Source: Polaribacter sp. HaHaR_3_91 (GTDB lineage: Bacteria; Bacteroidota; Bacteroidia; Flavobacteriales; Flavobacteriaceae). From it: a DNA stretch of 64,000 nt. Of this stretch, positions 1-8,636 are shown one piece after another (the first letter of the stretch is position 1; each line of letters begins with the position of its first letter). Position numbers and translations under genes: made by a program. The DNA is taken from the NCBI RefSeq assembly GCF_019278525.1, contig NZ_CP058986.1, forward strand, positions 2,623,501 through 2,687,500, written 5' to 3'. Below the pieces are notes generated by a model. The model worked only from the letters and a program-made list of their open reading frames with translations. It was not told where the DNA came from and made no database searches.

Positions 1-252
1 ATTGCACGCAGTCATCTGCAAGAAAGCATCAATTATACAAATATAAAAATTCAAAAATTAATGTCTAAAGACGATAATTTTCATTTTGTAAATATTTATG
101 ATGACTTATTAGATAAAAAAGGAAAACCTAATAGCAAGTATTTTGAAGAAGATGGATTACATTTTAATACCAAGGGTTACAACTTATTAGAAAAAGCACT
201 CCAGAAACATCCTATAATTTTCCCTCAAAAAATACTCGAAAAAACATTTTAA
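1..252 (+). CDS. SGNH/GDSL-type hydrolase, C-terminal fragment (cut by window edge)
   Basis: Reading frame 1 is open from the first base, so this is the last 83 codons of a gene that begins to the left. The fragment carries DGLHFNTKGY (fragment residues 51-60), which matches the last conserved block of SGNH/GDSL esterases: the Asp and His of DxxH complete the Ser-His-Asp triad. The nucleophile Ser block is outside the window. It is followed 30 bp later by another esterase, so the three hydrolases at the left edge may form one operon. Substrate unknown; acetyl or acyl esterase activity is typical of the family. Confidence 0.7.
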   Translation: MARSHLQESINYTNIKIQKLMSKDDNFHFVNIYDDLLDKKGKPNSKYFEEDGLHFNTKGYNLLEKALQKHPIIFPQKILEKTF

Positions 253-282
253 AATAGTATCTTAATGGAAAATTAATTTTTC

Positions 283-1011
283 ATGAAAAGAGAATATCAT
301 AAATGGTATAGTCAAAATCTTGAAAAAGAAATGGAACTCCTTGTATTTGGATATTCAGGTGAAAAAGTTTTGTTTTTCCCACCGAGAATGGGACGTTTTT
401 ATGATTATGAAAACTGGAAAATTATTGCCTCTGTAGAGCAAAAGATTAAAAAAGGAGAATTACAAGTTTATTGTGTAGACAGTGTAGATTTAGAATCTTT
501 TTACAATAGTTTTAAAGATCCAGGTTATAGAATTTATAGACATATACAATATGAAAACTACGTTATAGAAGAAGTACTCCCTTTTGCCAATTTACAAAAT
601 TCAAATAAAAATATAGTTTCTGCAGGTTGCAGTTTAGGTGCTTACCATGCAGTAAACATAGCCATGCGACATCCAAAATTGTTTTCTAAAGTTGTTGGTA
701 TGAGTGGACGTTATGATTTAACGAAATCTAATGGTTACTTTAAAGACTTGTTAAGTGGTTTCCATAATGATTTTGTGTATTTTAACATGCCGAATCAATA
801 TTTAAAAAATTTAGATGATCAAATTTTACTTAGTCAATTGAGTAAAATGAATATTATATTAGCAGTCGGAAAAGAAGATGTTTTTCTAGAAAGCAACTAT
901 AAACTATCTAATATTTTACAGGAAAAAGGAATTCCACATCACTTATTTGAATGGCAAGAAGAAGCTCATAGAGCATGTTATTGGCGTACAATGGTAAATC
1001 TCTATTTTTAA
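283..1011 (+). CDS. Alpha/beta-hydrolase esterase (esterase D-like family)
   Basis: A 242-residue protein without a signal peptide, so probably cytoplasmic. The nucleophile elbow GCSLG places the catalytic Ser at residue 117. Asp199 (GKEDVF) and His229 (EEAHRA) are well placed for the other triad members. The fold resembles the putative-esterase family that includes S-formylglutathione hydrolase and antigen-85-like proteins. It lies between an SGNH hydrolase and a secreted esterase on the same strand with gaps of 30 and 10 bp, which suggests co-transcription. The substrate cannot be told from sequence. Confidence 0.72.
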   Translation: MKREYHKWYSQNLEKEMELLVFGYSGEKVLFFPPRMGRFYDYENWKIIASVEQKIKKGELQVYCVDSVDLESFYNSFKDPGYRIYRHIQYENYVIEEVLPFANLQNSNKNIVSAGCSLGAYHAVNIAMRHPKLFSKVVGMSGRYDLTKSNGYFKDLLSGFHNDFVYFNMPNQYLKNLDDQILLSQLSKMNIILAVGKEDVFLESNYKLSNILQEKGIPHHLFEWQEEAHRACYWRTMVNLYF

Positions 1012-1021
1012 AATTATCTAT

Positions 1022-1933
1022 ATGAAACTAATACTTATTTTTTTATTTATGATGATATCCTTTGGTCAATTACAAGCACAAAATAAAGTTGTCTCTCTTT
1101 GGAAAACCATACCAAATAGCAAAGAAACCAGCGAAGAAGAATTTATAGAACATGGAGATATTGTTAAAATATCTAAAGTTAAAAAACCAACATTAGAAAT
1201 TTATGCTCCATCGAAACGAAATGCAACAGACAAAGCTGTTATTATATGTCCGGGGGGAGGTTATACTATGTTAGCCTATGATTGGGAAGGCACTGAAATT
1301 GCAAAATGGTTTAATAGCAAGGGAATTACTGCTTTTGTTCTAAAATATAGATTACCAAATTCCAAATCTATAAAAACTCCCAATGAAGCTCCTTTGCAAG
1401 ATGCCCAAAGAGCTATGAGATGGGTTCGTTTTAATGCTGATAAATTCGGTATTAATCCTAATAAAATTGGTGTTATCGGTTTTTCTGCTGGAGGACATTT
1501 AGCCGCTACTCTAGGGACTCAGTTTCATACTAAAAATAACTTTAAAGAAGAACCTACAGACACCATTTCTGCAAGACCAGACTTTATGGCTTTAATTTAT
1601 CCTGTAATTACGATGAAAGATGATTACACACACAAAGGTTCTCGAAATCAATTGATAGGTAAAAAACCTACCCAAGAATTAATAGAACAATACTCTAATG
1701 AGTTACAAGTTACAGAAAATACACCTCCTACTTTTTTAGTACACTCCTCTAATGATACTGCAGTTCCTGTAGAAAACAGTTTACAGTTTTACAAAGCTTT
1801 AAATGATAAAAAAGTAAAAGTAGAAATACATATTTATCCTTATGGAGGTCACGGTTTTTCTTTAGCAATAAATAAAAAAGGGTACTTACACACTTGGTTA
1901 GATCGATTAGAAGATTGGCTAAAAACCATATAA
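1022..1933 (+). CDS. Secreted alpha/beta-hydrolase (acetyl-esterase/BD-FAE-like)
   Basis: The first ~20 residues are a signal peptide ending near LQAQ, so the enzyme is probably periplasmic or exported. Visible motifs are an oxyanion-hole segment PGGGY (77-81), the nucleophile elbow GFSAGGH with Ser155, Asp245 (SSNDTAVP) and His277 (GGHGFS). This set is typical of carbohydrate acetyl/feruloyl esterases of the BD-FAE/esterase-lipase group common in polysaccharide-degrading Bacteroidota. It begins 10 bp after the preceding esterase. Specificity is inferred only from the family. Confidence 0.75.
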   Translation: MKLILIFLFMMISFGQLQAQNKVVSLWKTIPNSKETSEEEFIEHGDIVKISKVKKPTLEIYAPSKRNATDKAVIICPGGGYTMLAYDWEGTEIAKWFNSKGITAFVLKYRLPNSKSIKTPNEAPLQDAQRAMRWVRFNADKFGINPNKIGVIGFSAGGHLAATLGTQFHTKNNFKEEPTDTISARPDFMALIYPVITMKDDYTHKGSRNQLIGKKPTQELIEQYSNELQVTENTPPTFLVHSSNDTAVPVENSLQFYKALNDKKVKVEIHIYPYGGHGFSLAINKKGYLHTWLDRLEDWLKTI

Positions 1934-2245
1934 TTTTAAATCTATTTTTAGCTCTATATTTAACAACGTGCCAGGAAATTATCTCTTTTTAATAATTTAG
2001 AAATCTTAAATACTTTAATTAATTCAGAAAAAAGAGAATCCATTTATTTTTTAACTTCGTTCTATTAGTTTTTAAAATGGATCACACAAACCAATATCTT
2101 CAATATAAATTTCTATATATTTACTTATAAGAGATTTATTTATCTTTTACATAATTTAACAGTACAATAATTACTGAAATCTCAACAAAAATCAGTTTTA
2201 AAAACCTCAAGAAACAAGTATCTTTGTGCTCTTAAAATAAAAAAA
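1934..2245. other. AT-rich intergenic region upstream of mqo
   Basis: About 310 bp with no convincing gene, tRNA or hairpin. It holds the mqo promoter at its right end and otherwise shows only AT-rich, low-complexity sequence. Confidence 0.5.
2219..2226 (+). promoter_or_regulatory. Predicted -7 element of mqo
   Basis: TATCTTTG matches the Bacteroidota -7 consensus TAnnTTTG and lies 19 bp before the mqo start codon. No clear -33 TTTG is present; a T-rich stretch sits in the expected place. Confidence 0.5.
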
Positions 2246-3607
2246 ATGCCAAAGATTTCATCTGTAAAACATTCCGAATTTGTACTTATTGGAGGCGGTA
2301 TAATGTCTGCAACATTAGCCATCTTGCTTTATGAAAAATTTCCTGGAAAGAAAATAACCATCATAGAAAAGCTACCTACAATAGCCCAAGAAAGCTCTGA
2401 GGCTTGGAATAATGCTGGTACTGGACATGCTGGAAATTGTGAATTGAATTATACTCCAGAAAAAAAAGGTGTTGTAAATATTACAAAAGCCATCAGTATA
2501 TCGGAGCAATTTACAGAAACTTATAATTTTTGGAAAGACTGTGAAGAAAAAGGCTATATCAACAATTTATCAAAATGTATAAGTGAAGTTCCACATCTTA
2601 GTTTTGTTAGAGGAAAAAAGGACGTTGCTTTTTTAGAAAAGCGTTATGAGGTTATAAAAGATACCCCTCAATTTAAAGACATGCTTTTCTCTAAAGATAA
2701 AGAACAAATAAAAAAATGGCTACCTTTAATGATGGAAGGAAGAGCCGATAAAGAAGAAATTGCTGCTACCTTTTTTGAAAAAGGATATGATGTTAATTTT
2801 GGTGAAATTGCAGAACAAATATTTCGTTTCTTAAAAAAACAAGACAACGTAGAATTATTAAATCATAGCAATGTTAACAATATACAAAAGTCTAAAAGAG
2901 GTAATTGGGTAGTAACTATAAAAGGACAAAACGTTGTTAAAAGTTGGATGCTTGCCTCTAAATATCTTTTTATTGGAGCTGGTGGAGGTACATTGCCTTT
3001 ATTAGAGAAAGCAAATATAAAAGAAGCAAAAGGTTATGGAGGTTTTCCTATAAGTGGTCTATGGTTACGTTGTACCAATCCAGAAATTATAGAAAAACAT
3101 AACGCAAAAGCTTACGGTAAAGCAGGACGTGGTGCACCACCAATGTCTGTTCCTCATATGGATTCTAGAATGATTAACGGTAGAAAAGAATTATTATTTG
3201 GCCCTTTTGCGGGCTTTACAACTAGATTCTTAAAACATGGTTCTATGTTTGATTTACCAAGATCTGTTGAGTTTGATAATATTATGAGTTTATTAGGTGC
3301 AGGTTATCAAAATTTACCGCTTGTAAAATACTTAATAAAACAAGTAAGATTATCCTTTAAAGACAGGATGGAAGAATTAAGAGCTTTTTATCCTGAAGCA
3401 AATAACGACGATTGGAAAACTGTAATTGCTGGACAACGTGTTCAAATTATAAAAAGAAATAAAAAAGGGTTTGGTAAATTAGAATTTGGAACAGAAATAA
3501 TAATTTCTGAAGATAAAACAATTGCTGCTCTTTTAGGCGCTTCACCTGGTGCATCTACTTCTTACTCTGTAATGAAAGAAGTGTTTGACAAAAGTTTTAA
3601 ATTATAA
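2246..3607 (+). CDS. mqo: Malate:quinone oxidoreductase
   Basis: FAD-dependent membrane-associated enzyme that oxidises malate to oxaloacetate and passes electrons to the quinone pool, a TCA-cycle/respiratory link. The N-terminus has the Rossmann dinucleotide motif IGGGIMSATLA (about residues 15-25) and the family-typical EAWNNAGTGHAG segment. The end GASPGASTS is also characteristic. At 453 residues it is shorter than the ~490-550 residue Mqo of many bacteria, mainly at the C-terminus. Its stop codon overlaps the stop of the convergent crtY gene inside the palindrome TTATAA, leaving no room for a terminator between them. Confidence 0.93.
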   Translation: MPKISSVKHSEFVLIGGGIMSATLAILLYEKFPGKKITIIEKLPTIAQESSEAWNNAGTGHAGNCELNYTPEKKGVVNITKAISISEQFTETYNFWKDCEEKGYINNLSKCISEVPHLSFVRGKKDVAFLEKRYEVIKDTPQFKDMLFSKDKEQIKKWLPLMMEGRADKEEIAATFFEKGYDVNFGEIAEQIFRFLKKQDNVELLNHSNVNNIQKSKRGNWVVTIKGQNVVKSWMLASKYLFIGAGGGTLPLLEKANIKEAKGYGGFPISGLWLRCTNPEIIEKHNAKAYGKAGRGAPPMSVPHMDSRMINGRKELLFGPFAGFTTRFLKHGSMFDLPRSVEFDNIMSLLGAGYQNLPLVKYLIKQVRLSFKDRMEELRAFYPEANNDDWKTVIAGQRVQIIKRNKKGFGKLEFGTEIIISEDKTIAALLGASPGASTSYSVMKEVFDKSFKL

Positions 3608-4738
3608 AATTCTTTTAAAAAGTGCTATGATAAAATGTTTTGGAGGCATTTTAAGTATCACTTGTAAATCTTCAAAAACAGAAGTTTCTTCATCTAAAAA
3701 TTTTAATATTTTTTTAGGTGAAGAACGTTTAAATAAATTTGAAAAAAGAAAAGATCCTATATGGTTTTTTTCACTTAAAATATCTAATAACAGTAAATCA
3801 TAAAACCAAAATTTATTTATTTTATGAAATTTTGGTAATGGTTTATTTTGTTTTAAATGATTGATTAAAAGGATTGTTTTTTTATTAATCTTATTAAAAG
3901 TAAAACCTGTACTTGCTTTAGACCAGCCACCTGCAGTACCAATATTAATAATATTTTTAGAGTTTTTATTCCAAAATTTATAACAGGTCATTGGTATTAA
4001 ACCTTGCTCTTTTTCAATAATTTTATAATTGTTAATATTTTTACTTTGTAGATATTTTTCTATTTCTGTTTTATAAATATTATAAGCTAATAAATCTTTA
4101 GAAAACAAGGTATACTCAAACAATGCTTCTTTTTTATTGTAAGGAAGTATATACATAAAACGTGTATTTCCTTTTTGCTCAACCGTAAAATCCATAAAAG
4201 TTGCTGCACTATCATCAAAAAAATCTTCTTCTGTTTGTATAAAAAAACCAACAAAATGTTGTCTTAAAACAGGGTATTTAGACTGTTTTTTATAATCATC
4301 ACTCAAAATACTATTAAGTACAGTTCGTGTTTTTAATACCTTATTTTCTGTTATTACTTCTGCTTCAGAGGATAATTGATTAATATTAAGAACACTTTCT
4401 TCAAGAAAAGAAATATTTATTTTTGAGGCTATTTGATTCCATATTTTTAAATAAAAATCTTTACTACGAATCATTTTATACTGATAAGGAGCAATATTTT
4501 CTACCTTATTATATATAGCACTCTTAAATACAATATTTTTCCAAGAAGTAGTTAAAATGTCATTCCATTCGCCATCTTGTTCTTCCCAATAACACCAAGT
4601 TTTATCGTTAACTTGCTTTTTTACTTCGTCTACAATCAATATGGATTTGTTATCAAAGAAAGAATCTTTAGACATTCTGTAAGCCATCATTAAGCCAGAT
4701 GCTCCCCCTCCAACAATTATGTAGTCGTAATAATTCAA
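3602..4738 (-). CDS. crtY: Lycopene beta-cyclase, CrtY type
   Basis: Cyclises both ends of lycopene to beta-carotene. The N-terminal dinucleotide-binding motif IVGGGASGLMMAY (8-20) and the DKTWCYWEE block (45-53) are classic for CrtY/CrtL cyclases, and the conserved GTAGGWSKASTGFTF segment lies near residue 270. The 378-residue length is normal. It is the last gene of the leftward crtI-crtB-crtZ-crtY run, 66 bp after crtZ. No crtW ketolase or crtE is visible in the window, so zeaxanthin is the predicted end product and geranylgeranyl diphosphate must come from a gene elsewhere. Confidence 0.92.
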   Translation of the reverse strand: MNYYDYIIVGGGASGLMMAYRMSKDSFFDNKSILIVDEVKKQVNDKTWCYWEEQDGEWNDILTTSWKNIVFKSAIYNKVENIAPYQYKMIRSKDFYLKIWNQIASKINISFLEESVLNINQLSSEAEVITENKVLKTRTVLNSILSDDYKKQSKYPVLRQHFVGFFIQTEEDFFDDSAATFMDFTVEQKGNTRFMYILPYNKKEALFEYTLFSKDLLAYNIYKTEIEKYLQSKNINNYKIIEKEQGLIPMTCYKFWNKNSKNIINIGTAGGWSKASTGFTFNKINKKTILLINHLKQNKPLPKFHKINKFWFYDLLLLDILSEKNHIGSFLFSNLFKRSSPKKILKFLDEETSVFEDLQVILKMPPKHFIIALFKRIL

Positions 4739-4804
4739 AATAGATAAAATAATGTGTTTAGTAAAAATTGAAATAATTCGAAGAAACTAGTAAATTTTTA
4801 AACT

Positions 4805-5254
4805 CTAAAGTTTAGGTTTTTTAAAATATTTAAAAGGGACAAATAACATTCCAAAACACTCTCCTTCTTCTTTTCCTAAATGTTTATGATGCATTTTATG
4901 CGCTTTTCTCAAACCTCTTAAGTAACGGTTATTAGTATGCTTAAACCACTTAAAACGCTGGTGAATTAAAACATCGTGCACTAAAAAGTAGGCTATTCCG
5001 TAAAACAGAATTCCAAGTCCAATAAAAAACAAGAACGTGTATTCAGTATACGTACCAAAGTAAAAAAGTAAAATACTAGGTATTGCAAAAACAATAAAAT
5101 AAGCATCGTTTTTTTCGAATACACCTTGGTATTTTGGTTGATGATGATCTGCATGCAAATACCAACCAAAACCATGCATCACAAATTTATGCGTACACCA
5201 AGTAACACATTCCATAAAAAGAAAAACACCTAAAGTAATTAGTACAAAAATCAT
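4805..5254 (-). CDS. crtZ: Beta-carotene 3-hydroxylase, CrtZ type
   Basis: Membrane di-iron hydroxylase that converts beta-carotene to zeaxanthin through beta-cryptoxanthin. All histidine clusters of the fatty-acid-hydroxylase superfamily are present: HKFVMH (22-27), HADHH (34-38), HDVLIH (93-98) and HKMHH (119-123). Hydrophobic stretches near 1-20 and 50-92 are membrane segments. Length (149) matches bacterial CrtZ. The start codon overlaps the crtB stop codon by one base (TAATG arrangement on the minus strand), indicating translational coupling. Confidence 0.93.
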   Translation of the reverse strand: MIFVLITLGVFLFMECVTWCTHKFVMHGFGWYLHADHHQPKYQGVFEKNDAYFIVFAIPSILLFYFGTYTEYTFLFFIGLGILFYGIAYFLVHDVLIHQRFKWFKHTNNRYLRGLRKAHKMHHKHLGKEEGECFGMLFVPFKYFKKPKL

Positions 5255-6096
5255 TAAATAATGTTTAATTTATATTTTACGTAACTTCTAGCTAACAAAT
5301 TTATTTTCATCGGATTCGATATACGAATTCTAGTATCCATAATTTTTTCTGATGGAACTTCTTTTAATTTCTTCAGTAATCTTTTATAATATCTATATGC
5401 CATATAAACACCAAACTTAGCTTCAACAGGCAATTTAAGAATTCCGTTTTGATAAGCAAATTCAAAATCTGCTTCTATTTCGTCAATAATCAACTGCTTA
5501 GAAGATGCATCTAATTCTCCCAAATTTATATTCGGAAAATAAGAGCGATTCAACACTTCAAAATCATCTTTTAAATCACGTAAAAAATTTACTTTCTGAA
5601 AAGCAGAACCCAAACGCATTGCAGCCTCCTTTAATTCTTCAAACCTTTTATTATCACCATCAACAAAAACCTTTAAACACATTAACCCAACAACATCTGC
5701 AGAACCATAAATGTACGCATCATATTCTTCTTTAGTTTGGTATTCTGTTTTAAATAAGTCTGCTTTCATACTTTTTAAAAAGGCTTGCACCATTTCATCT
5801 GGTATTTTGTATTTATGAACCGTTTGCTGAAAAGAATTTAAAATGGGATTTAAACTAATACCAAGCTCTTTTGCTAGATAATAATCCTTTTCAAAATGTT
5901 CCATTAAAAGTTCTTTTTCATAATCATGAAAAGAATCTACAATTTCATCTGCAAAACGCACAAAACCATAAATATTATAAATATCTGTTCTAATTTTTGG
6001 AGACAACATATTTACAGCCAAAGAAAAAGAAGTGCTGTATTTTTTTGTAACCAACTTACTGCATTCACTAGAAACGCTATCAAATAGTTCTTTCAT
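5254..6096 (-). CDS. crtB: Phytoene synthase
   Basis: Condenses two geranylgeranyl diphosphates to phytoene, the first committed carotenoid step. The two Asp-rich Mg-binding motifs of the squalene/phytoene synthase family are seen: DEIVD (50-54) and the second DLKDD (174-178, within NFLRDLKDD). Length (280) is typical. It starts 3 bp after the crtI stop and overlaps the crtZ start, so the three genes are surely one transcript. Confidence 0.94.
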   Translation of the reverse strand: MKELFDSVSSECSKLVTKKYSTSFSLAVNMLSPKIRTDIYNIYGFVRFADEIVDSFHDYEKELLMEHFEKDYYLAKELGISLNPILNSFQQTVHKYKIPDEMVQAFLKSMKADLFKTEYQTKEEYDAYIYGSADVVGLMCLKVFVDGDNKRFEELKEAAMRLGSAFQKVNFLRDLKDDFEVLNRSYFPNINLGELDASSKQLIIDEIEADFEFAYQNGILKLPVEAKFGVYMAYRYYKRLLKKLKEVPSEKIMDTRIRISNPMKINLLARSYVKYKLNII

Positions 6097-6098
6097 AA

Positions 6099-7565
6099 TT
6101 ATAGTTGATTTTTAAAGATTAATTCTGATGCAATTTTTCCAGATATTAAAGCAGGAGGAACTCCAGGACCAGGAACCGTTAGCTGTCCCGTAAAATACAA
6201 ATTTTTTATTTTACTACTTTTAATTTTTGGTCTTAAAAAAGCAGTTTGCAAAAGTGTATTTGCCATTCCGTACGCATTTCCTTTGTATGAGTTGTATTCA
6301 CTTTTAAAATCATTTACACAAAAAGACTTCTTAAACAATACATGTTTTTTTACTTCCTGACCTGTTAACTTCTCAAACCTGTCCATAATTTTATGGAAAT
6401 ATTCTTCTCTCAGTTCATCCGTATCCTCTATTCCAGGAGCCAGAGGTATTAGAAAAAAACCAGCTTCTTTACCTTCTGGTGCAGAAGTTTTATCTGTAAT
6501 AGATGTAAAATTCGCATAAAAGAGAGGATCTGTTGGCCATTGCGGTTTATCATAAATTTCTTTAGCGTGTGCATCAAAATCGGTATCAAAGAACAGCGTG
6601 TGATGACTTACGTTTTCTATTTTTTTATCAAAACCAACATAAAACAACAAAGAGGATGGAGCAAAGGTTTTTTTCTCCCAATAACTTTCTGAATACTGTC
6701 TTACATTTTTATCTAACAAAGTTTCTGTATGATGATAATCTGCTCCACTTAAAACTAAATCCGTTTTAATTTCTTTTCCATTTACCAATAAACCAGTTAC
6801 ATTTTTAGAAGTATCAGTTATAATTTTTTCAACATTGGCATTCGTTTTAAACTTAACCCCTAAACTTTTAGCCAAGGAAACCATACCTTCTATTACGGTA
6901 TACATACCTCCTCTTGGGTGCCATGTTCCTAACCCGAAATCTGCATAATTCATAAAATTATAAAATGCAGGAGTATTATTTGGTTTTGCTCCTAAAAACA
7001 AAACAGGAAATTCTAAAATCTTGATTAATTTTTCACTTTTTATATCCTTTCTCACTTGTTTTCTTATGGTTGAAAAAAACTGAGAAACTCTTGCAATAGT
7101 TGTTGTATTCACTAATTCTAAAGGAGAAACCCCTGGTTGATACACCAAATCTTTTATGGCAGTATCATAATTAGATTTTGCTGAATCTAAAAAAGTTTTT
7201 AAATGCTTGGCACTTCCTTTTTCTTCATCTTCAAAAAGTTGATAAATCTTTTTTAATTCACTGGCTATTTTAACAGATGAGTTTTCTCCAAAATAAACTT
7301 CATAACCAGGATTTAATTTATCCAAGGTATAATAGTCTGATGGTTTTTTATCAAAATCAGCAAAAAAACGCTCAAACACATCGGGCATCCAATACCAAGA
7401 TGGCCCAATATCAAAAGTAAAACCATCTTTTTTGTACTGTCTTGCTCTTCCTCCTAAAGTATCGTTTTTCTCTAAAATAATAACTTCATAACCTGCTTTT
7501 GCTAAATAACAAGAAGCTGATAAAGCAGAAAAACCCGATCCTATTATATAAATTTTCTTCTTCAT
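6099..7565 (-). CDS. crtI: Phytoene desaturase (lycopene-forming)
   Basis: FAD-dependent desaturase that introduces the double bonds converting phytoene to lycopene. The FAD-binding GSGFSALSAS motif lies at 9-18, and the C-terminal bacterial-type desaturase signature YFTGQLTVPGPGVPPALISG is intact. At 488 residues it is full length. It is the first gene of the leftward operon. A -7 element followed by TTAAAC lies directly upstream, and the CarH-like regulator gene lies 58 bp further upstream on the same strand. Confidence 0.95.
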   Translation of the reverse strand: MKKKIYIIGSGFSALSASCYLAKAGYEVIILEKNDTLGGRARQYKKDGFTFDIGPSWYWMPDVFERFFADFDKKPSDYYTLDKLNPGYEVYFGENSSVKIASELKKIYQLFEDEEKGSAKHLKTFLDSAKSNYDTAIKDLVYQPGVSPLELVNTTTIARVSQFFSTIRKQVRKDIKSEKLIKILEFPVLFLGAKPNNTPAFYNFMNYADFGLGTWHPRGGMYTVIEGMVSLAKSLGVKFKTNANVEKIITDTSKNVTGLLVNGKEIKTDLVLSGADYHHTETLLDKNVRQYSESYWEKKTFAPSSLLFYVGFDKKIENVSHHTLFFDTDFDAHAKEIYDKPQWPTDPLFYANFTSITDKTSAPEGKEAGFFLIPLAPGIEDTDELREEYFHKIMDRFEKLTGQEVKKHVLFKKSFCVNDFKSEYNSYKGNAYGMANTLLQTAFLRPKIKSSKIKNLYFTGQLTVPGPGVPPALISGKIASELIFKNQL

Positions 7566-7589
7566 TTTTAATTTTGTTTAACAAATATA
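7566..7589 (-). promoter_or_regulatory. crtI promoter with candidate operator
   Basis: On the minus strand a perfect -7 element TATATTTG (7589-7582) is followed at once by TTAAAC. The 13-bp inverted repeat TTTGTTTAACAAA (7573-7585 on the plus strand) overlaps the predicted transcription start. The same TAnnTTTGTTrAAC arrangement is found in front of the carH-like gene. The element and position are visible; binding by the MerR-type regulator is inference. Confidence 0.55.
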
Positions 7590-7623
7590 CAATTTTATTA
7601 AACATAAAATTGAAAATATAAAA

Positions 7624-8517
7624 TTATATCACCTTTAACAAATCAGTTATAGTGTTATGTAGGTGAATTTGTGGACTTAAATCTAAGTGTTTAACCTGAT
7701 TTACTTTTTGACCAATAGCTATAAAAGTCTTACCTGAATTACGTATCATAGCATCTATTTCTTTAAAATAATCTTCTATTTTATCATCATACGGTTTAAT
7801 AGTTAAAGAAGTAATAAAACAAATTTCATTATCACTTTCTAAAAAATAATCCAAATTGTTTAAAGGCAAACTTTGCCCTAAATAAACGGTATGAGCCCCT
7901 CTTAAAACAAGTTCGTAATTTAAATATAAAAGTCCAATTTCATGAATTTCATTTTCTGGCAAAAACAACACATACGTTTTACTTGTTTCAGAAATATTAA
8001 ACTGTAGTTTTTCTGTATTTATAAGAATTTTCTGAACAATTAAATTAGAAATAAAATGTTCGTGAGCTGGTTTTAAAGTATCCGTTTGCCACAATAAACC
8101 CACATCATTTAAAAAAGGAATAAAGACTTCTTGAAAAATTTCTTGAAAAGTTTTTTCTTCTAAAAGTTTTTCATAAACATTATTGAACAAGCGTTTATCA
8201 AACTGAAACATCGATAGTTTAAGAGCATTAATAGATTCGTCATTTAAAGATGTTACAAAAGCTAATGCTCTAGTTTGTAAAATTAGCTCTTCATCAGACA
8301 TTTTTGAAATCTTAGAGATCTTAATATCATTATTATTTAATAAAACAATATTTAGGAGTTTCTGTAAATCTTCATTTGAATAAAAACGAATGTTTGTTTC
8401 ACTCCTTTTTGGCTCTAAAAGATTATACCTTTTTTCCCATATACGGATTGTATGTGCTTTTATCCCTGAAATATTTTCAAGGTCTTTAATGGTAAAATCC
8501 AATTTAATATTGTTCAA
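7624..8517 (-). CDS. CarH/LitR-like MerR regulator with B12-binding domain
   Basis: Predicted light-responsive repressor of carotenoid genes. Residues ~5-75 form a MerR winged-helix domain. The C-terminal part carries the B12-binding hallmarks: W143-x9-E153-H154, the Wx9EH signature of AdoCbl photoreceptors, and E190-x-H192-x-x-G195, which supplies the lower axial His to cobalt. In CarH proteins AdoCbl binding forms a DNA-bound tetramer and light breaks it. The residue after Trp143 is Gln144, where Thermus CarH has the His that ligates cobalt after light. Start codon is TTG, as no nearby ATG fits. The gene heads the crt cluster and diverges from an ECF sigma gene. Confidence 0.85.
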   Translation of the reverse strand: MNNIKLDFTIKDLENISGIKAHTIRIWEKRYNLLEPKRSETNIRFYSNEDLQKLLNIVLLNNNDIKISKISKMSDEELILQTRALAFVTSLNDESINALKLSMFQFDKRLFNNVYEKLLEEKTFQEIFQEVFIPFLNDVGLLWQTDTLKPAHEHFISNLIVQKILINTEKLQFNISETSKTYVLFLPENEIHEIGLLYLNYELVLRGAHTVYLGQSLPLNNLDYFLESDNEICFITSLTIKPYDDKIEDYFKEIDAMIRNSGKTFIAIGQKVNQVKHLDLSPQIHLHNTITDLLKVI

Positions 8518-8530
8518 TGTATTTTATTTT

Positions 8531-8550
8531 TAGTTCAACAAAGTTAACGA
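8531..8550 (-). promoter_or_regulatory. carH-like gene promoter/operator candidate
   Basis: On the minus strand TAACTTTG (8546-8539) matches the -7 consensus and is followed by TTGAAC, giving TAACTTTGTTGAACTAAAA. This repeats the arrangement at the crtI promoter (TATATTTGTTAAACAAAA). Read on the plus strand the site contains two 10-bp direct repeats, GTTCAACAAA and GTTAACGAAA. Autoregulation by the CarH-like protein is inferred. Confidence 0.45.
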
Positions 8551-8600
8551 AAAAACAAAGAATAAAATATTTTTTATTTAAAATGTAACAATTTATACTT

Positions 8601-8619
8601 TTACCCTACTAATAGGTAA
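8601..8619. promoter_or_regulatory. Inverted repeat upstream of the ECF sigma gene
   Basis: TTACC-N9-GGTAA, with further TA symmetry inside, lies 18 bp before the sigma-factor start codon. No TAnnTTTG -7 element is seen in front of this gene, which would fit use of an alternative sigma factor (possibly itself) or control by the neighbouring regulator. Confidence 0.35.
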
Positions 8620-8636
8620 CTAACTAATTTACAAAA

